Origin: Nitrospira sp.
Lineage (GTDB): Bacteria; Nitrospirota; Nitrospiria; Nitrospirales; Nitrospiraceae
DNA length: 64,000 nt
Reading direction: 5' to 3'
Assembly: GCA_024998625.1 (NCBI GenBank)
Contig: JACOEL010000007.1
Location: forward strand, 62,001 to 126,000
Part shown: positions 10,405 to 19,212 of the stretch, piece by piece
How positions within the stretch are numbered: position 1 is the stretch's first letter
How the letters are laid out: every line of letters starts with the position of its first letter
The notes under the pieces: model-generated
What the model saw: only the letters and a program-made list of their open reading frames with translations
The model's database searches: none
What the model was told of the DNA's origin: nothing
Translations under genes and position numbers: made by a program

Positions 10405-10894
10405 TCGGCCCGGTTTCGATCCGTTCGCGAATAGCGGCGAGCAGCGTGTCTTCCGACCCGGAAAAGCCTGGTTGTGTTCGTAAGAGGTGGGATGCAACCA
10501 GGCTTTCCAGATCGGTCAATGTGCGGATGTTCAGCCGGAAATACAAGTAACTCACCAGCGAGTCGGAGAGCCCCGGCAACGAAGCCCAATCGGCCACTTC
10601 TTCCGGCAACGGGGTCTTCAGTTCTTCATAGGCGCGAATTGTTCCTGTCGCCAGAAACTCTTCAATCTTCACTGCCAAGTCCCGACCGATTCCAGGGATC
10701 TCCTGAAGCTGATGGCGCGCGGCTAGATCAGCCAGGTCCTCCGTGACCGCCAGAATCGAATCAGCCGCTTTCCGATACGCGCGGACACGATAAGGATTGG
10801 CGCGTTGGCCGGCCAGCAGGTTGGCCATCGCACGAAAGATCTGCGCAAGTTGATGGGGGCGGTCGTCCATAGTCGTGTGTCCGGCGCGATTCAT
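10379..10894 (-). CDS. Stand-alone helix-hairpin-helix protein resembling the PolX N-terminal domain
   Basis: QIFRAMANLLAGQRANPYRVRAYRKAADSI; LQEIPGIGRDLAVKIEEFLATG; overlaps ctpA 3' end antisense. Confidence 0.72.
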   Translation of the reverse strand: MNRAGHTTMDDRPHQLAQIFRAMANLLAGQRANPYRVRAYRKAADSILAVTEDLADLAARHQLQEIPGIGRDLAVKIEEFLATGTIRAYEELKTPLPEEVADWASLPGLSDSLVSYLYFRLNIRTLTDLESLVASHLLRTQPGFSGSEDTLLAAIRERIETGPTTRPDATP

Positions 10895-10945
10895 CTATAT
10901 TCTGCGAGTATCAAATCCCAAACGGCAAGGCCGAACCGGGCTTGG

Positions 10946-10975
10946 TTGACAACCGGTTTTCCCGTTTCATAGGAT
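10946..10975 (+). promoter_or_regulatory. Putative sigma70-type promoter for thiSGE
   Basis: TTGACA (10946-10951), 18-nt spacer, TAGGAT (10970-10975), just upstream of thiS. Confidence 0.5.
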
Positions 10976-10986
10976 GATCTGAAGAA

Positions 10987-11205
10987 TTGAGGTGCGCAGT
11001 GATCATTCACGTGAATGGTGAATCTCGCGGAATCGGCGATGGGCAGACGGTTGCAGCGCTGTTGCACGAGTTGGCGATCCGCGCCGATCGCGTCGCTGTC
11101 GAATTAAATTTGGAGATTCTGGATCGCAAGGATTTTGAAACCCGCGGCCTCCGCGAGGGGGATCGGGTGGAGATATTGAGCTTTATTGGTGGCGGAGCGA
11201 GGTAA
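10987..11205 (+). CDS. thiS: Sulfur carrier protein ThiS
   Basis: [25 protein letters not shown]...[14 protein letters not shown] motif; followed by thiG. Confidence 0.88.
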   Translation: MRCAVIIHVNGESRGIGDGQTVAALLHELAIRADRVAVELNLEILDRKDFETRGLREGDRVEILSFIGGGAR

Positions 11206-11213
11206 CCACATTT

Positions 11214-11993
11214 ATGGATACGATCAACGATCGCTTAGTGATTGCCGGCCGGGAATTTAAGTCTCGCCTGTGGGTGGGGACCGGTAAGTATAAAGACTTT
11301 GTCGAAACCAAGAAGGCTATCGACGCGTCCGGTGCGGACGTGGTGACGGTGGCGGTTCGTCGCGTGAACATCACGGATCGGTCCAAGGAGAATCTTCTGG
11401 ACTATCTCGATCCGAAAAAATACGTCATTCTGCCGAACACCGCCGGTTGTTATACGGTGGAAGATGCCGTCCGGTATGCCCGGCTGGCTCGCGCGGCCGG
11501 CGTGTCCGATCTGGTCAAGCTGGAAGTCCTGGGTGATGAAAAGACGCTTTTCCCGGACACGGTGGGATTGCTCGAGGCGGCCAAGATCCTCATCAAAGAA
11601 GGGTTCATCGTCCTGCCCTATACCAACGATGACCCGATCGTTGCCAAAAAGCTGGTGGATATCGGCTGTCCCGCGGTGATGCCGCTCGCTGCTCCGATCG
11701 GCTCTGGGCTCGGGATCCGTAATCCATACAATCTCAAGATCATCATGGAAACGGTCAAAGTGCCCATCATTGTGGACGCCGGAGTCGGAACGGCATCCGA
11801 TGCCGCGCTGGCGATGGAGTATGGAGCGGATGCGGTGCTGATGAACACCGCCATTGCCGGCGCGCAGGACCCCATCGCGATGGCCGAGGCCATGAAGTAC
11901 GGTGTCTGGGCCGGACGACTGGCCTACAAGGCCGGGCGTATTCCACGCAAGCTCTATGCGACAGCCAGCAGCCCGATCGAAGGCATGCTCTAA
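11214..11993 (+). CDS. thiG: Thiazole synthase
   Basis: [89 protein letters not shown]. Confidence 0.97.
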   Translation: MDTINDRLVIAGREFKSRLWVGTGKYKDFVETKKAIDASGADVVTVAVRRVNITDRSKENLLDYLDPKKYVILPNTAGCYTVEDAVRYARLARAAGVSDLVKLEVLGDEKTLFPDTVGLLEAAKILIKEGFIVLPYTNDDPIVAKKLVDIGCPAVMPLAAPIGSGLGIRNPYNLKIIMETVKVPIIVDAGVGTASDAALAMEYGADAVLMNTAIAGAQDPIAMAEAMKYGVWAGRLAYKAGRIPRKLYATASSPIEGML

Positions 11994-12122
11994 TAACCAG
12001 AGAACCGTCATTGGTCGGGGTCGGGGAGCCGGCCTGAGTCCGTGTGTGAGTGGTGAACTGGTCCTGATCTCACGGCTTCTCGCATTCAACTGGCATCATT
12101 CAGCATCCAGAATATTTCTCGA

Positions 12123-12749
12123 ATGCCCTCCGTCGATTTCCGTCTGTATGTAGTGACTGATCGTCAACAGACCGCCGGACGACCGCTGGTGTCGGTCGTC
12201 GGACGGGCGGTGAGTGCGGGTGCGCGCGCGGTGCAGCTGCGTGAACGTGATCTCCCGGTCCGAGAGCTGCTCTCTTTGGCGCTCGGCCTGCAGCGCGAAC
12301 TGTCGGACGTGCAGCTGTTCATCAATGACCGTGTGGATCTGGCGGTGGCACTGGGATGCCGAGGGGCGCATTTGCGCGAGAGCAGTTTGCCCGCCCAGGT
12401 GGTGCGAACGCTGTTGCAGCCCTCGCAGTTGCTGGGGTTGTCCGTCCATTCCATCCAGGGCGCGGTGGCGGCAGAACGGCACGGCGCGGATTTTGTGGTG
12501 TTGGGTCCGATTTACGACACGCCGTCGAAACGGGAGTATGGGACGCCGCTCGGCCTCCAGGTACTCGAACAGGCCGCGCGAGCGGTGCACATTCCGATTT
12601 TTGCCATCGGAGGGATGACGGCCTCGCGCACACGCGAGGTGCGGCAGGCAGGAGCATTCGGTGTGGCGGTGTTGTCCTCGATCTTGAGTGCGTCGAATGT
12701 CGAAGCAGCGACCGAGCAATTGCTTTCGGCGATCGAGCGCGAATCATGA
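12123..12749 (+). CDS. thiE: Thiamine-phosphate synthase
   Basis: RLYVVTDRQ; GARAVQLRERDLPVRELL; FINDRVDLAVALGCRGAHLRESSLP; DFVVLGPIYDTPSKREYGTPLGL. Confidence 0.93.
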   Translation: MPSVDFRLYVVTDRQQTAGRPLVSVVGRAVSAGARAVQLRERDLPVRELLSLALGLQRELSDVQLFINDRVDLAVALGCRGAHLRESSLPAQVVRTLLQPSQLLGLSVHSIQGAVAAERHGADFVVLGPIYDTPSKREYGTPLGLQVLEQAARAVHIPIFAIGGMTASRTREVRQAGAFGVAVLSSILSASNVEAATEQLLSAIERES

Positions 12750-12809
12750 AGATGATTGCCGCAGAGACCGTCTCGCACAGCGACACACGTCACGCTGCGT
12801 CGGCTGCTG

Positions 12810-12838
12810 TTGACCACCCCATAGACGGGTGATAGAAT
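12810..12838 (+). promoter_or_regulatory. Putative sigma70-type promoter for proteasome operon
   Basis: TTGACC (12810-12815), 17-nt spacer, TAGAAT (12833-12838), about 60 nt upstream of mpa/arc start. Confidence 0.55.
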
Positions 12839-12898
12839 CCGAAACAGTGTTGATGACCGGCACTGACAAGGATTGTAATCGATCCAACGAGTGGGGCG

Positions 12899-14668
12899 AT
12901 GGCCGAATCAAAAGGGAGTTCAGGCCGACTCCGGTCTTTCCGTGATTCCGTCAAGCGCCTGGCCAAGTCACTTTCTGACGGAGATGGAGTCGTGACGCAC
13001 AAGAACGACGAACATGCTCGCGAGGTAGAAAAACTTCGCATCCAAATCCAGTCCATGGAGGAGGAGATTCGGCGGCTCTATCAGTCACGCTATCAGCTCG
13101 AACAAACGACGAAGCAGAACGAAAAGCTCGTCGCCACGCTCCAGGAAGCCAAATCTCAAATCGAAACGTTGCGGGCTGAAGTGGAAAAGTTGACCGCTCC
13201 GCCCTCGACCTACGGCATTTTCTCCAGCCTTGACACCGATGGGACGGGAAATGTCTACGTATCCGGCCGGAAGATGAAGGTGAGTCTTCATCCCTCCATC
13301 AAAGCGAAGTCTCTCCGCAAAGGGCAGGAGGTCATCCTCAACGAAGCCCTCAATGTCATCGAAGTGCGTGGATTCGATGTGCAGGGCGAAGTCGTCCGCT
13401 TGAAGGATGTGTTGGATGGAAATCGGGCGTTGGTGACGCTGCACTTCGATGAAGAAAAAGTCGCGGAGCTTGGCGAGCCATTGCTCAGTGAACGCCTCAG
13501 CGTCGGCGATCATCTGCTCTACGATCCGCGGTCAGGCTGCGTCATCGAAAAGCTGCCGAAATCGGAAGCCGAGGAACTGGTGCTCGAAGAGGTCCCCGAT
13601 GTGGACTACGAACATATCGGCGGGCTCCAGAAGGAAATCGAGCAGGTGCGTGACGCGGTGGAGTTGCCCTTCCTGTACCCGCACATTTTTGCGGACTACA
13701 AACTCAGCGCCCCAAAGGGCGTGTTGCTCTATGGCCCGCCGGGATGCGGCAAGACGTTGATCGCCAAGGCCGTGGCCAGTTCGATCGCCAAAAAACTGGG
13801 GCATCTCAAAGACAAACAGCTGCGCAGCTACTTCCTCCATGTGAAGGGGCCTGAACTGCTGAATAAGTATGTCGGCGAGTCTGAGCGGCAGGTGCGCGAG
13901 GTGTTCAAAAAGGCCAAGGAACGCGCCGACGACGGTCATCCTGTGATTGTATTTTTCGACGAGATGGACGCGCTGTTCCGCACCCGCGGCACCGGTATCT
14001 CCTCGGACATTGAATCGACCATCGTGCCGCAGTTCCTCTCGGAAATCGACGGTGTGGAACGTCTCACCAATGTCATCGTCATCGGGGCAAGCAACCGGCA
14101 AGACTTGATCGATCCGGCCGTGCTCCGCGCGGGTCGCCTCGATGTGAAGGTGAAGGTCGGCCGACCGGACGCCACGGCGGCGCGGGATATCTTCTCCAAG
14201 TATGTCTCGACCGATTTGCCGTTTGCTGAGGACGACCTGAAGCGGCATGGCGGGGATGCCCGGGCACTTGTCGATTCCCTTATGAATATGACGGTCGATG
14301 CCATGTATGCGACGACCGACGAAAACAAATTCATTGAAGTGACCTATGCGAACGGCGAGAAGGAAGTGCTGTACTTCAAGGATTTTGCCAGCGGCGCGTT
14401 GATCGAGGGCATCGTGTCTCGGGCCAAGAAATTCGCCGTGAAGCGGGCGATTGCGCAAGAAGGAACCGGCTTGCGGGCCGAGGATCTGATTCGCGCGATC
14501 CGGGAGGAGTTCAAAGAGCACGAAGACTTGCCCAACACCACAAATCCGGACGATTGGGCAAAGGTCGCCGGCAAAAAAGGCGAGAAGATTGTCCACCTCC
14601 GGACGATCAGCGGCGGGCCTGCAGAGGCGCGCCAAATCGAAACGGTCAACACCGGTCACTACCTGTAG
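12899..14668 (+). CDS. mpa: Proteasome-associated AAA+ ATPase (Mpa/ARC)
   Basis: N-terminal coiled coil, OB-type region, AAA module GVLLYGPPGCGKTLIAKAVASSIAKK and VIVFFDEMDALFRTRGTGISSDIESTIVPQFLSEIDG; C-terminal GHYL (HbYX-like). Confidence 0.96.
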   Translation: MAESKGSSGRLRSFRDSVKRLAKSLSDGDGVVTHKNDEHAREVEKLRIQIQSMEEEIRRLYQSRYQLEQTTKQNEKLVATLQEAKSQIETLRAEVEKLTAPPSTYGIFSSLDTDGTGNVYVSGRKMKVSLHPSIKAKSLRKGQEVILNEALNVIEVRGFDVQGEVVRLKDVLDGNRALVTLHFDEEKVAELGEPLLSERLSVGDHLLYDPRSGCVIEKLPKSEAEELVLEEVPDVDYEHIGGLQKEIEQVRDAVELPFLYPHIFADYKLSAPKGVLLYGPPGCGKTLIAKAVASSIAKKLGHLKDKQLRSYFLHVKGPELLNKYVGESERQVREVFKKAKERADDGHPVIVFFDEMDALFRTRGTGISSDIESTIVPQFLSEIDGVERLTNVIVIGASNRQDLIDPAVLRAGRLDVKVKVGRPDATAARDIFSKYVSTDLPFAEDDLKRHGGDARALVDSLMNMTVDAMYATTDENKFIEVTYANGEKEVLYFKDFASGALIEGIVSRAKKFAVKRAIAQEGTGLRAEDLIRAIREEFKEHEDLPNTTNPDDWAKVAGKKGEKIVHLRTISGGPAEARQIETVNTGHYL

Positions 14669-14679
14669 CGCGATAGTTC

Positions 14680-16179
14680 ATGAGCGACAATCCTACGCAC
14701 AATCCGTCCCGTGTCATCGGCACGGAGACCGAATTCGGTATCGCCAGTCGTGACCCGAATGCGGCCGATCCGGTGGCCAATTCCATTCACCTCATCGGCT
14801 ACTACCAGAATCTGCCGGCCCCGCATGCGGTGTGGGACTACGAAAACGAAAACCCCTTGCTGGATGCGCGCGGGTTTGAGGTCGATGGCGAGCGGGAACG
14901 CCCGGGCCCCGATTACAATCGGCAACTCAACAAGGTCCTGGCCAACGGGGGGCGCCTCTATGTCGATGGCGCGCATCCTGAATATTCCACGCCGGAGTGT
15001 CTCAATGCGAGGGAAGTCGTGGCGTTTGAGCGGGTCGGTGAGCGCATCGTCGCGCAGGCCTTGGAAGGGATTACCAAGGCGCGCGGTCGCGACCAGTTCG
15101 TGTTGTATAAAAATAATTCAGACGGCAAGGGCAATAGCTACGGGTACCACGAGAATTATCTCGTATCGCGGACAGTGTCGTTTGAACGCATCACCCAGGT
15201 CCTCACGCCGTTCTTTGTGACCCGTTCGATTTATGCCGGGTCCGGCAAGGTCGGCGCGGAAAACCAGACCAGCCCCGTGGACTATCAGATTTCACAGCGG
15301 GCTGATTTTTTCGAAACCCTCGTGGATCTGAACACGATGGTTCGGCGGCCGATCATCAATACGCGTGACGAACCGCATTCTGATTCAGCGAAGTACCGGC
15401 GGCTCCATGTGATCGTCGGAGACGCCAATATGGCGGAAGTATCGACCTATCTGAAGGTCGGGACCCTTTCGATCGTCCTGGAGTTGCTCGAGGCCGGCGC
15501 AGACCTTCCTCAAATCAGCCTGGCAGATCCGGTGAATGCCATCAAGCAGGTCTCCCGGGATGTGCAGGTGAAAGAGAGTCTCAAATTGACCGACGGGAGC
15601 GCATCGACTGCGATTGCCGTGCAGCGAGCGTACCTCAAGGCCGCCCAGAGCTATTATGCCTGCCACGAACTCAACCAGGTGACGAAGGACGTGCTGGTGC
15701 GGTGGGAAGATGTGCTCGATCGCCTGGAACGAGACCCTCGGTCATTGGTGCGTGAGTTGGATTGGGTCGCCAAGCGGTACTTGATCGAATCCTATATGGA
15801 ACGCAAATCCTGTGGCTGGGACGATCCACGCGTCCGTCTGATGGATTTCCAATACCATGATGTCCGTCCCGACAAGGGACTGTATTACACCCTGGAACGG
15901 AATCATCGAATTGAGCGGGTGGTATTGGATCATGAGATTGCGCGGGCGGAATTCAATCCGCCGGTTGGGACCAGGGCCTTCTTTAGGGGGCAGTGCGTCA
16001 AGAAGTACCCGAATGTCGTCTACGGGGCGAGTTGGACGTCCGTGCTGTTCGATACCGGACAGAACAAGATCAAGAGAATCCCCTTGATGGATCCCTTGCG
16101 GGGAACCGAAGCGCTTACGGGGGAGCTTTTGGCGCAAGCGGAGACGGCGTCCGCGCTGCTCGCTAAACTTTCGACCTGA
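14680..16179 (+). CDS. dop: Dop-type depupylase/deamidase
   Basis: RVIGTETEFGIASRDPNAADPVANS; DGAHPEYSTPEC; YKNNSDGKGNSYGYHENYLVSR; INTRDEPHSD; immediately downstream of mpa. Confidence 0.93.
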   Translation: MSDNPTHNPSRVIGTETEFGIASRDPNAADPVANSIHLIGYYQNLPAPHAVWDYENENPLLDARGFEVDGERERPGPDYNRQLNKVLANGGRLYVDGAHPEYSTPECLNAREVVAFERVGERIVAQALEGITKARGRDQFVLYKNNSDGKGNSYGYHENYLVSRTVSFERITQVLTPFFVTRSIYAGSGKVGAENQTSPVDYQISQRADFFETLVDLNTMVRRPIINTRDEPHSDSAKYRRLHVIVGDANMAEVSTYLKVGTLSIVLELLEAGADLPQISLADPVNAIKQVSRDVQVKESLKLTDGSASTAIAVQRAYLKAAQSYYACHELNQVTKDVLVRWEDVLDRLERDPRSLVRELDWVAKRYLIESYMERKSCGWDDPRVRLMDFQYHDVRPDKGLYYTLERNHRIERVVLDHEIARAEFNPPVGTRAFFRGQCVKKYPNVVYGASWTSVLFDTGQNKIKRIPLMDPLRGTEALTGELLAQAETASALLAKLST

Positions 16180-16192
16180 CTGCGACCATTGA

Positions 16193-17017
16193 ATGAAACA
16201 TTCTTCCTTCCTTCCACATCACGAGGGGTCCAGTTTCTTCGATTTCCTCACCCAGCATCATCCTGAGTTAAGACCCGGTTTGAGTGAGATCGCCATCCAG
16301 CGCGCCGCGCTTCCTGTGGATTTCGGCCGACACGGAACGATCCCGGTGCCGCATGGGACGACGGTCCTGGCGTTGAAATATCGGGATGGGGCCATTATTG
16401 CCGGTGATCGACGCGCGACCGAGGGATTTCAGATCGCCGATCGGCGGATTGAAAAGGTTTTCCGCATCGACGACTATTCCGCGATGGCGATTGCCGGAGC
16501 TGCGGGGCCGTGCATCGAGATGGCCAAATTGTTTCAGACGGAGCTTGAGCATTACGAGAAACTCGAAGGTGTGCAGTTGTCCTGTGAGGGGAAGGCGAAC
16601 AAGCTGGGGCAGATGGTGAAGGCCAACCTTCCGATGGTATTTCAGGGATTGGTCGTCATGCCGCTTTACGTCGGATACGACCTCAAGCGGAAAGAAGGCC
16701 GCATTTTTAAGTACGACATTACAGGAGGGCGCTACGAGGAGTCCGACCACCATTCCATCGGCTCCGGCGGCAAGGATGCCCGCAATACGATGCGTGAGCA
16801 TTACCGATCCGGTCTCCAGGAAGAAGAGGCGCTGCGGGTCGGGCTGTTGGCCCTCTACAATGCGGCGGATGAGGATGTGGGGACCGGCGGGCCTGATTTA
16901 GTCCGCGGTATTTATCCGACGGCGAAAATCGTCAGCCGTGCCGGTATCACTGATGTGCCGGAAGACCGGGTGCGTGCCCTGTTCGAAACCATGATCGCAG
17001 AGCGAAGGAGATCCTAG
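16193..17017 (+). CDS. prcB: 20S proteasome beta subunit with 55-residue propeptide
   Basis: PHG|TTVLALKYRDGAIIAGDRRATEGFQIADRRIEKVF; predicted mature Thr at codon 56 (about 16358). Confidence 0.96.
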   Translation: MKHSSFLPHHEGSSFFDFLTQHHPELRPGLSEIAIQRAALPVDFGRHGTIPVPHGTTVLALKYRDGAIIAGDRRATEGFQIADRRIEKVFRIDDYSAMAIAGAAGPCIEMAKLFQTELEHYEKLEGVQLSCEGKANKLGQMVKANLPMVFQGLVVMPLYVGYDLKRKEGRIFKYDITGGRYEESDHHSIGSGGKDARNTMREHYRSGLQEEEALRVGLLALYNAADEDVGTGGPDLVRGIYPTAKIVSRAGITDVPEDRVRALFETMIAERRRS

Positions 17018-17020
17018 CCG

Positions 17021-17704
17021 ATGCCGTTGCCCTACTACGTCTCGCCTGAACAAATGATGCAGGACAAGGCGGAGTATGCCAAAAAAGGCATTGCCAAAGG
17101 ACGCTCCATCATTGCGCTTGAATATATCGACGGCATCCTGCTCGCAGCGGACAATCCCAGCTCCTCATTGCACAAAGTGTCAGAGATCTACGACCGGATC
17201 GCGTTTGCCGGAGCCGGCAAATATAGCGAGTTCGAACATCTCCGGAAGGCCGGCATTCGCCATGCCGATCTGACAGGCTACATGTACAGCCGGGAAGATG
17301 TGAGCGCGCGGACCTTGTCCAATGCCTATTCGCAGAGCCTGGGGACGGCCTTCAGCACCGACGTCAAGCCGCTGGAAGTCGAAATTCTTGTCGTGCAGGT
17401 CGGGCTGAACGGTCAGGCGAATGAAATCTTCCGCATTTCATTCGACGGCAGCATCGTGGATGAAAAAAATCTCGCGGTGATCGGGGGACGATCGGAAGCC
17501 GTTCAGCAATATTTGCGGGAACATGCGACACCGCAGCCACCCACGCTGAAGGATGGGCTCCGGCGCTGCCTTGCCGCCCTGGAGCAGGTCGCCACTCAAA
17601 AGATCCCTTCCGAAAATCTCGAAGTCGCCGTGCTGGACCGGAACCGTCTTGGGCGGAAGTTCAAACGGTTGAGCAGTGCCGATATCTCCCAACTCTTCGC
17701 CTGA
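17021..17704 (+). CDS. prcA: 20S proteasome alpha subunit
   Basis: YYVSPEQMMQDKAEYAKKGIAKGRSIIALEYIDGILLAADN; 3-bp gap after prcB. Confidence 0.96.
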   Translation: MPLPYYVSPEQMMQDKAEYAKKGIAKGRSIIALEYIDGILLAADNPSSSLHKVSEIYDRIAFAGAGKYSEFEHLRKAGIRHADLTGYMYSREDVSARTLSNAYSQSLGTAFSTDVKPLEVEILVVQVGLNGQANEIFRISFDGSIVDEKNLAVIGGRSEAVQQYLREHATPQPPTLKDGLRRCLAALEQVATQKIPSENLEVAVLDRNRLGRKFKRLSSADISQLFA

Positions 17705-17835
17705 TATACCCTTCACGCAACGGCGTGCTTATCTGCTTTCCGGTCGGTGATGCACCGTGCATTGCCGGGCATCTGTTGAAGCCTCACTCGCCGCGGTGTA
17801 TCCTGAGGGAAGCGGATTCAAGGAAACGTCTCTCC

Positions 17836-19212
17836 ATGCAGCAACGTATCTTCGGTTTAGAAAACGAGTACGGCCTCATTTTCTCTCCGAACGGGAAGAT
17901 TTATCTTCCGATGGAGAAAGTGTTGGGCTATATCTTCGAAGGCCTTATTCCGAACAGCTGGCCGTCGAATGCATTCCTGGTCAACGGCGCGCGCTTTTAT
18001 CAGGATACCGGCTGCCATCCGGAGTACTCCACGCCGGAGTGCGACAATATCCTCGATTTGGTCATCCACGATAAGGCGGGCGAGCGCTTGCTGGAAGCCT
18101 GTTTGCCGGCGGCGGAAGAGCGCCTGCGGGAAGAGGGGCTGTCCGGAGAAATCTATATTTTCAAGAACAACACCGATTCACTCGGTAATACGTACGGCTG
18201 CCATGAAAATTATCTCATGCGCCGGGACGTGGATTTCTGGAAGGTCACTGAGCAACTCATTCCGTTTTTCGTGACCCGGCAGATCTATTCCGGCGCCGGT
18301 AAGGTCCTGAAAGTCTCGGGTAAACCGCAGTACTTCATCTCGCAGCGCGCCCAGCATATTCATGAAAAGACTTCCTCCTCGACGACTTCGTCCAGGAGTA
18401 TCATCAACACCCGTGACGAGCCCCACGCCGATGCGGAGAAATATCGGCGGCTCCACATCATTGTGGGCGACTCCAATATGTCGGAGTATGCGACGTATTT
18501 GAAAGTCGGCACGGCCACGTTGGTGCTCTCGATGATCGAAGCCGGGTATTCGGTCAGCGGGATGGAACTCGAAGATCCTGTGAAAGCCATCCGTGAAATT
18601 TCCCGCGATCCGACCCTCAACAAGAAGGTGAAGCTGGATGACGGCCGGCAGATGACTGCCGTCGAGATCCAGCGCATCTACGTCAAGCGCGCGAAAGAGT
18701 TTCTGGCGGAGCAGGCGCACGATCCGGTGCTGGACGATGTGTGGGAGAAGTGGGTGTCGGTGTTGGATCGCCTGGAAGAGGATCCGATGCAACTGGTGCA
18801 CGAGGTCGATTGGGTGATGAAAAAGCATCTGATTCAGTCGTACACCGACAAGAAGGATTGCGGCTGGGATGACCCCCGGGTGTTCCTGCTGGATTTGCAA
18901 TTTCATGACGTGAAACGAACCCGCGGACTGTATTATTTGATGGAAAATCGAGGGATGGCCGCGCGGGTCGTGGAGGAGGAATCGGTGCAACGGGCGATGT
19001 CCGTGCCGCCTCAAACCACGCGCGCAAAAGTCCGCGGCGACTTTATCCGGTTTGCGCGGGCCAAGAACCGGTCGTATACGGTCGACTGGACGTATTTGAA
19101 GTTGAACGGGTACTGGGAAGAGACCATTCTCTGCATGGATCCGTTCAGCGCGGTGAACCGGCGGGTCGAAGAATTGTTATCACAAGTGTCCGGCGCGCGA
19201 TTGTATCGATGA
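17836..19212 (+). CDS. pafA: Pup ligase PafA
   Basis: MQQRIFGLENEYGLIFSPNGK; GARFYQDTGCHPEYSTPECDN; FKNNTDSLGNTYGCHENYLMRRD; INTRDEPHADAEKYRRLHIIVGDSN; start set at 17836 (ORF opens at 17725). Confidence 0.95.
   Translation: MQQRIFGLENEYGLIFSPNGKIYLPMEKVLGYIFEGLIPNSWPSNAFLVNGARFYQDTGCHPEYSTPECDNILDLVIHDKAGERLLEACLPAAEERLREEGLSGEIYIFKNNTDSLGNTYGCHENYLMRRDVDFWKVTEQLIPFFVTRQIYSGAGKVLKVSGKPQYFISQRAQHIHEKTSSSTTSSRSIINTRDEPHADAEKYRRLHIIVGDSNMSEYATYLKVGTATLVLSMIEAGYSVSGMELEDPVKAIREISRDPTLNKKVKLDDGRQMTAVEIQRIYVKRAKEFLAEQAHDPVLDDVWEKWVSVLDRLEEDPMQLVHEVDWVMKKHLIQSYTDKKDCGWDDPRVFLLDLQFHDVKRTRGLYYLMENRGMAARVVEEESVQRAMSVPPQTTRAKVRGDFIRFARAKNRSYTVDWTYLKLNGYWEETILCMDPFSAVNRRVEELLSQVSGARLYR

Noticed and set aside
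9082-10497. 471-aa minus-strand ORF opposite ctpA
   Set aside because: Antisense to a well-supported S41 peptidase; no recognisable motif.
12750-12836. Short ORF MKMIAAETVSHSDTRHAASAAVDHPIDG upstream of mpa considered as a Pup/UBact candidate
   Set aside because: Only 28 codons, no Gly-Gly-Gln/Glu or R-T-G-E type terminus, and it overlaps the putative promoter.
17705-17835. N-terminal extension of pafA in the ORF track (MLICFPVGDAPCIAG...) considered as a separate peptide
   Set aside because: Translation is not Pup-like and is in frame with pafA, whose homologous start is MQQRIFGLENEYG at 17836.
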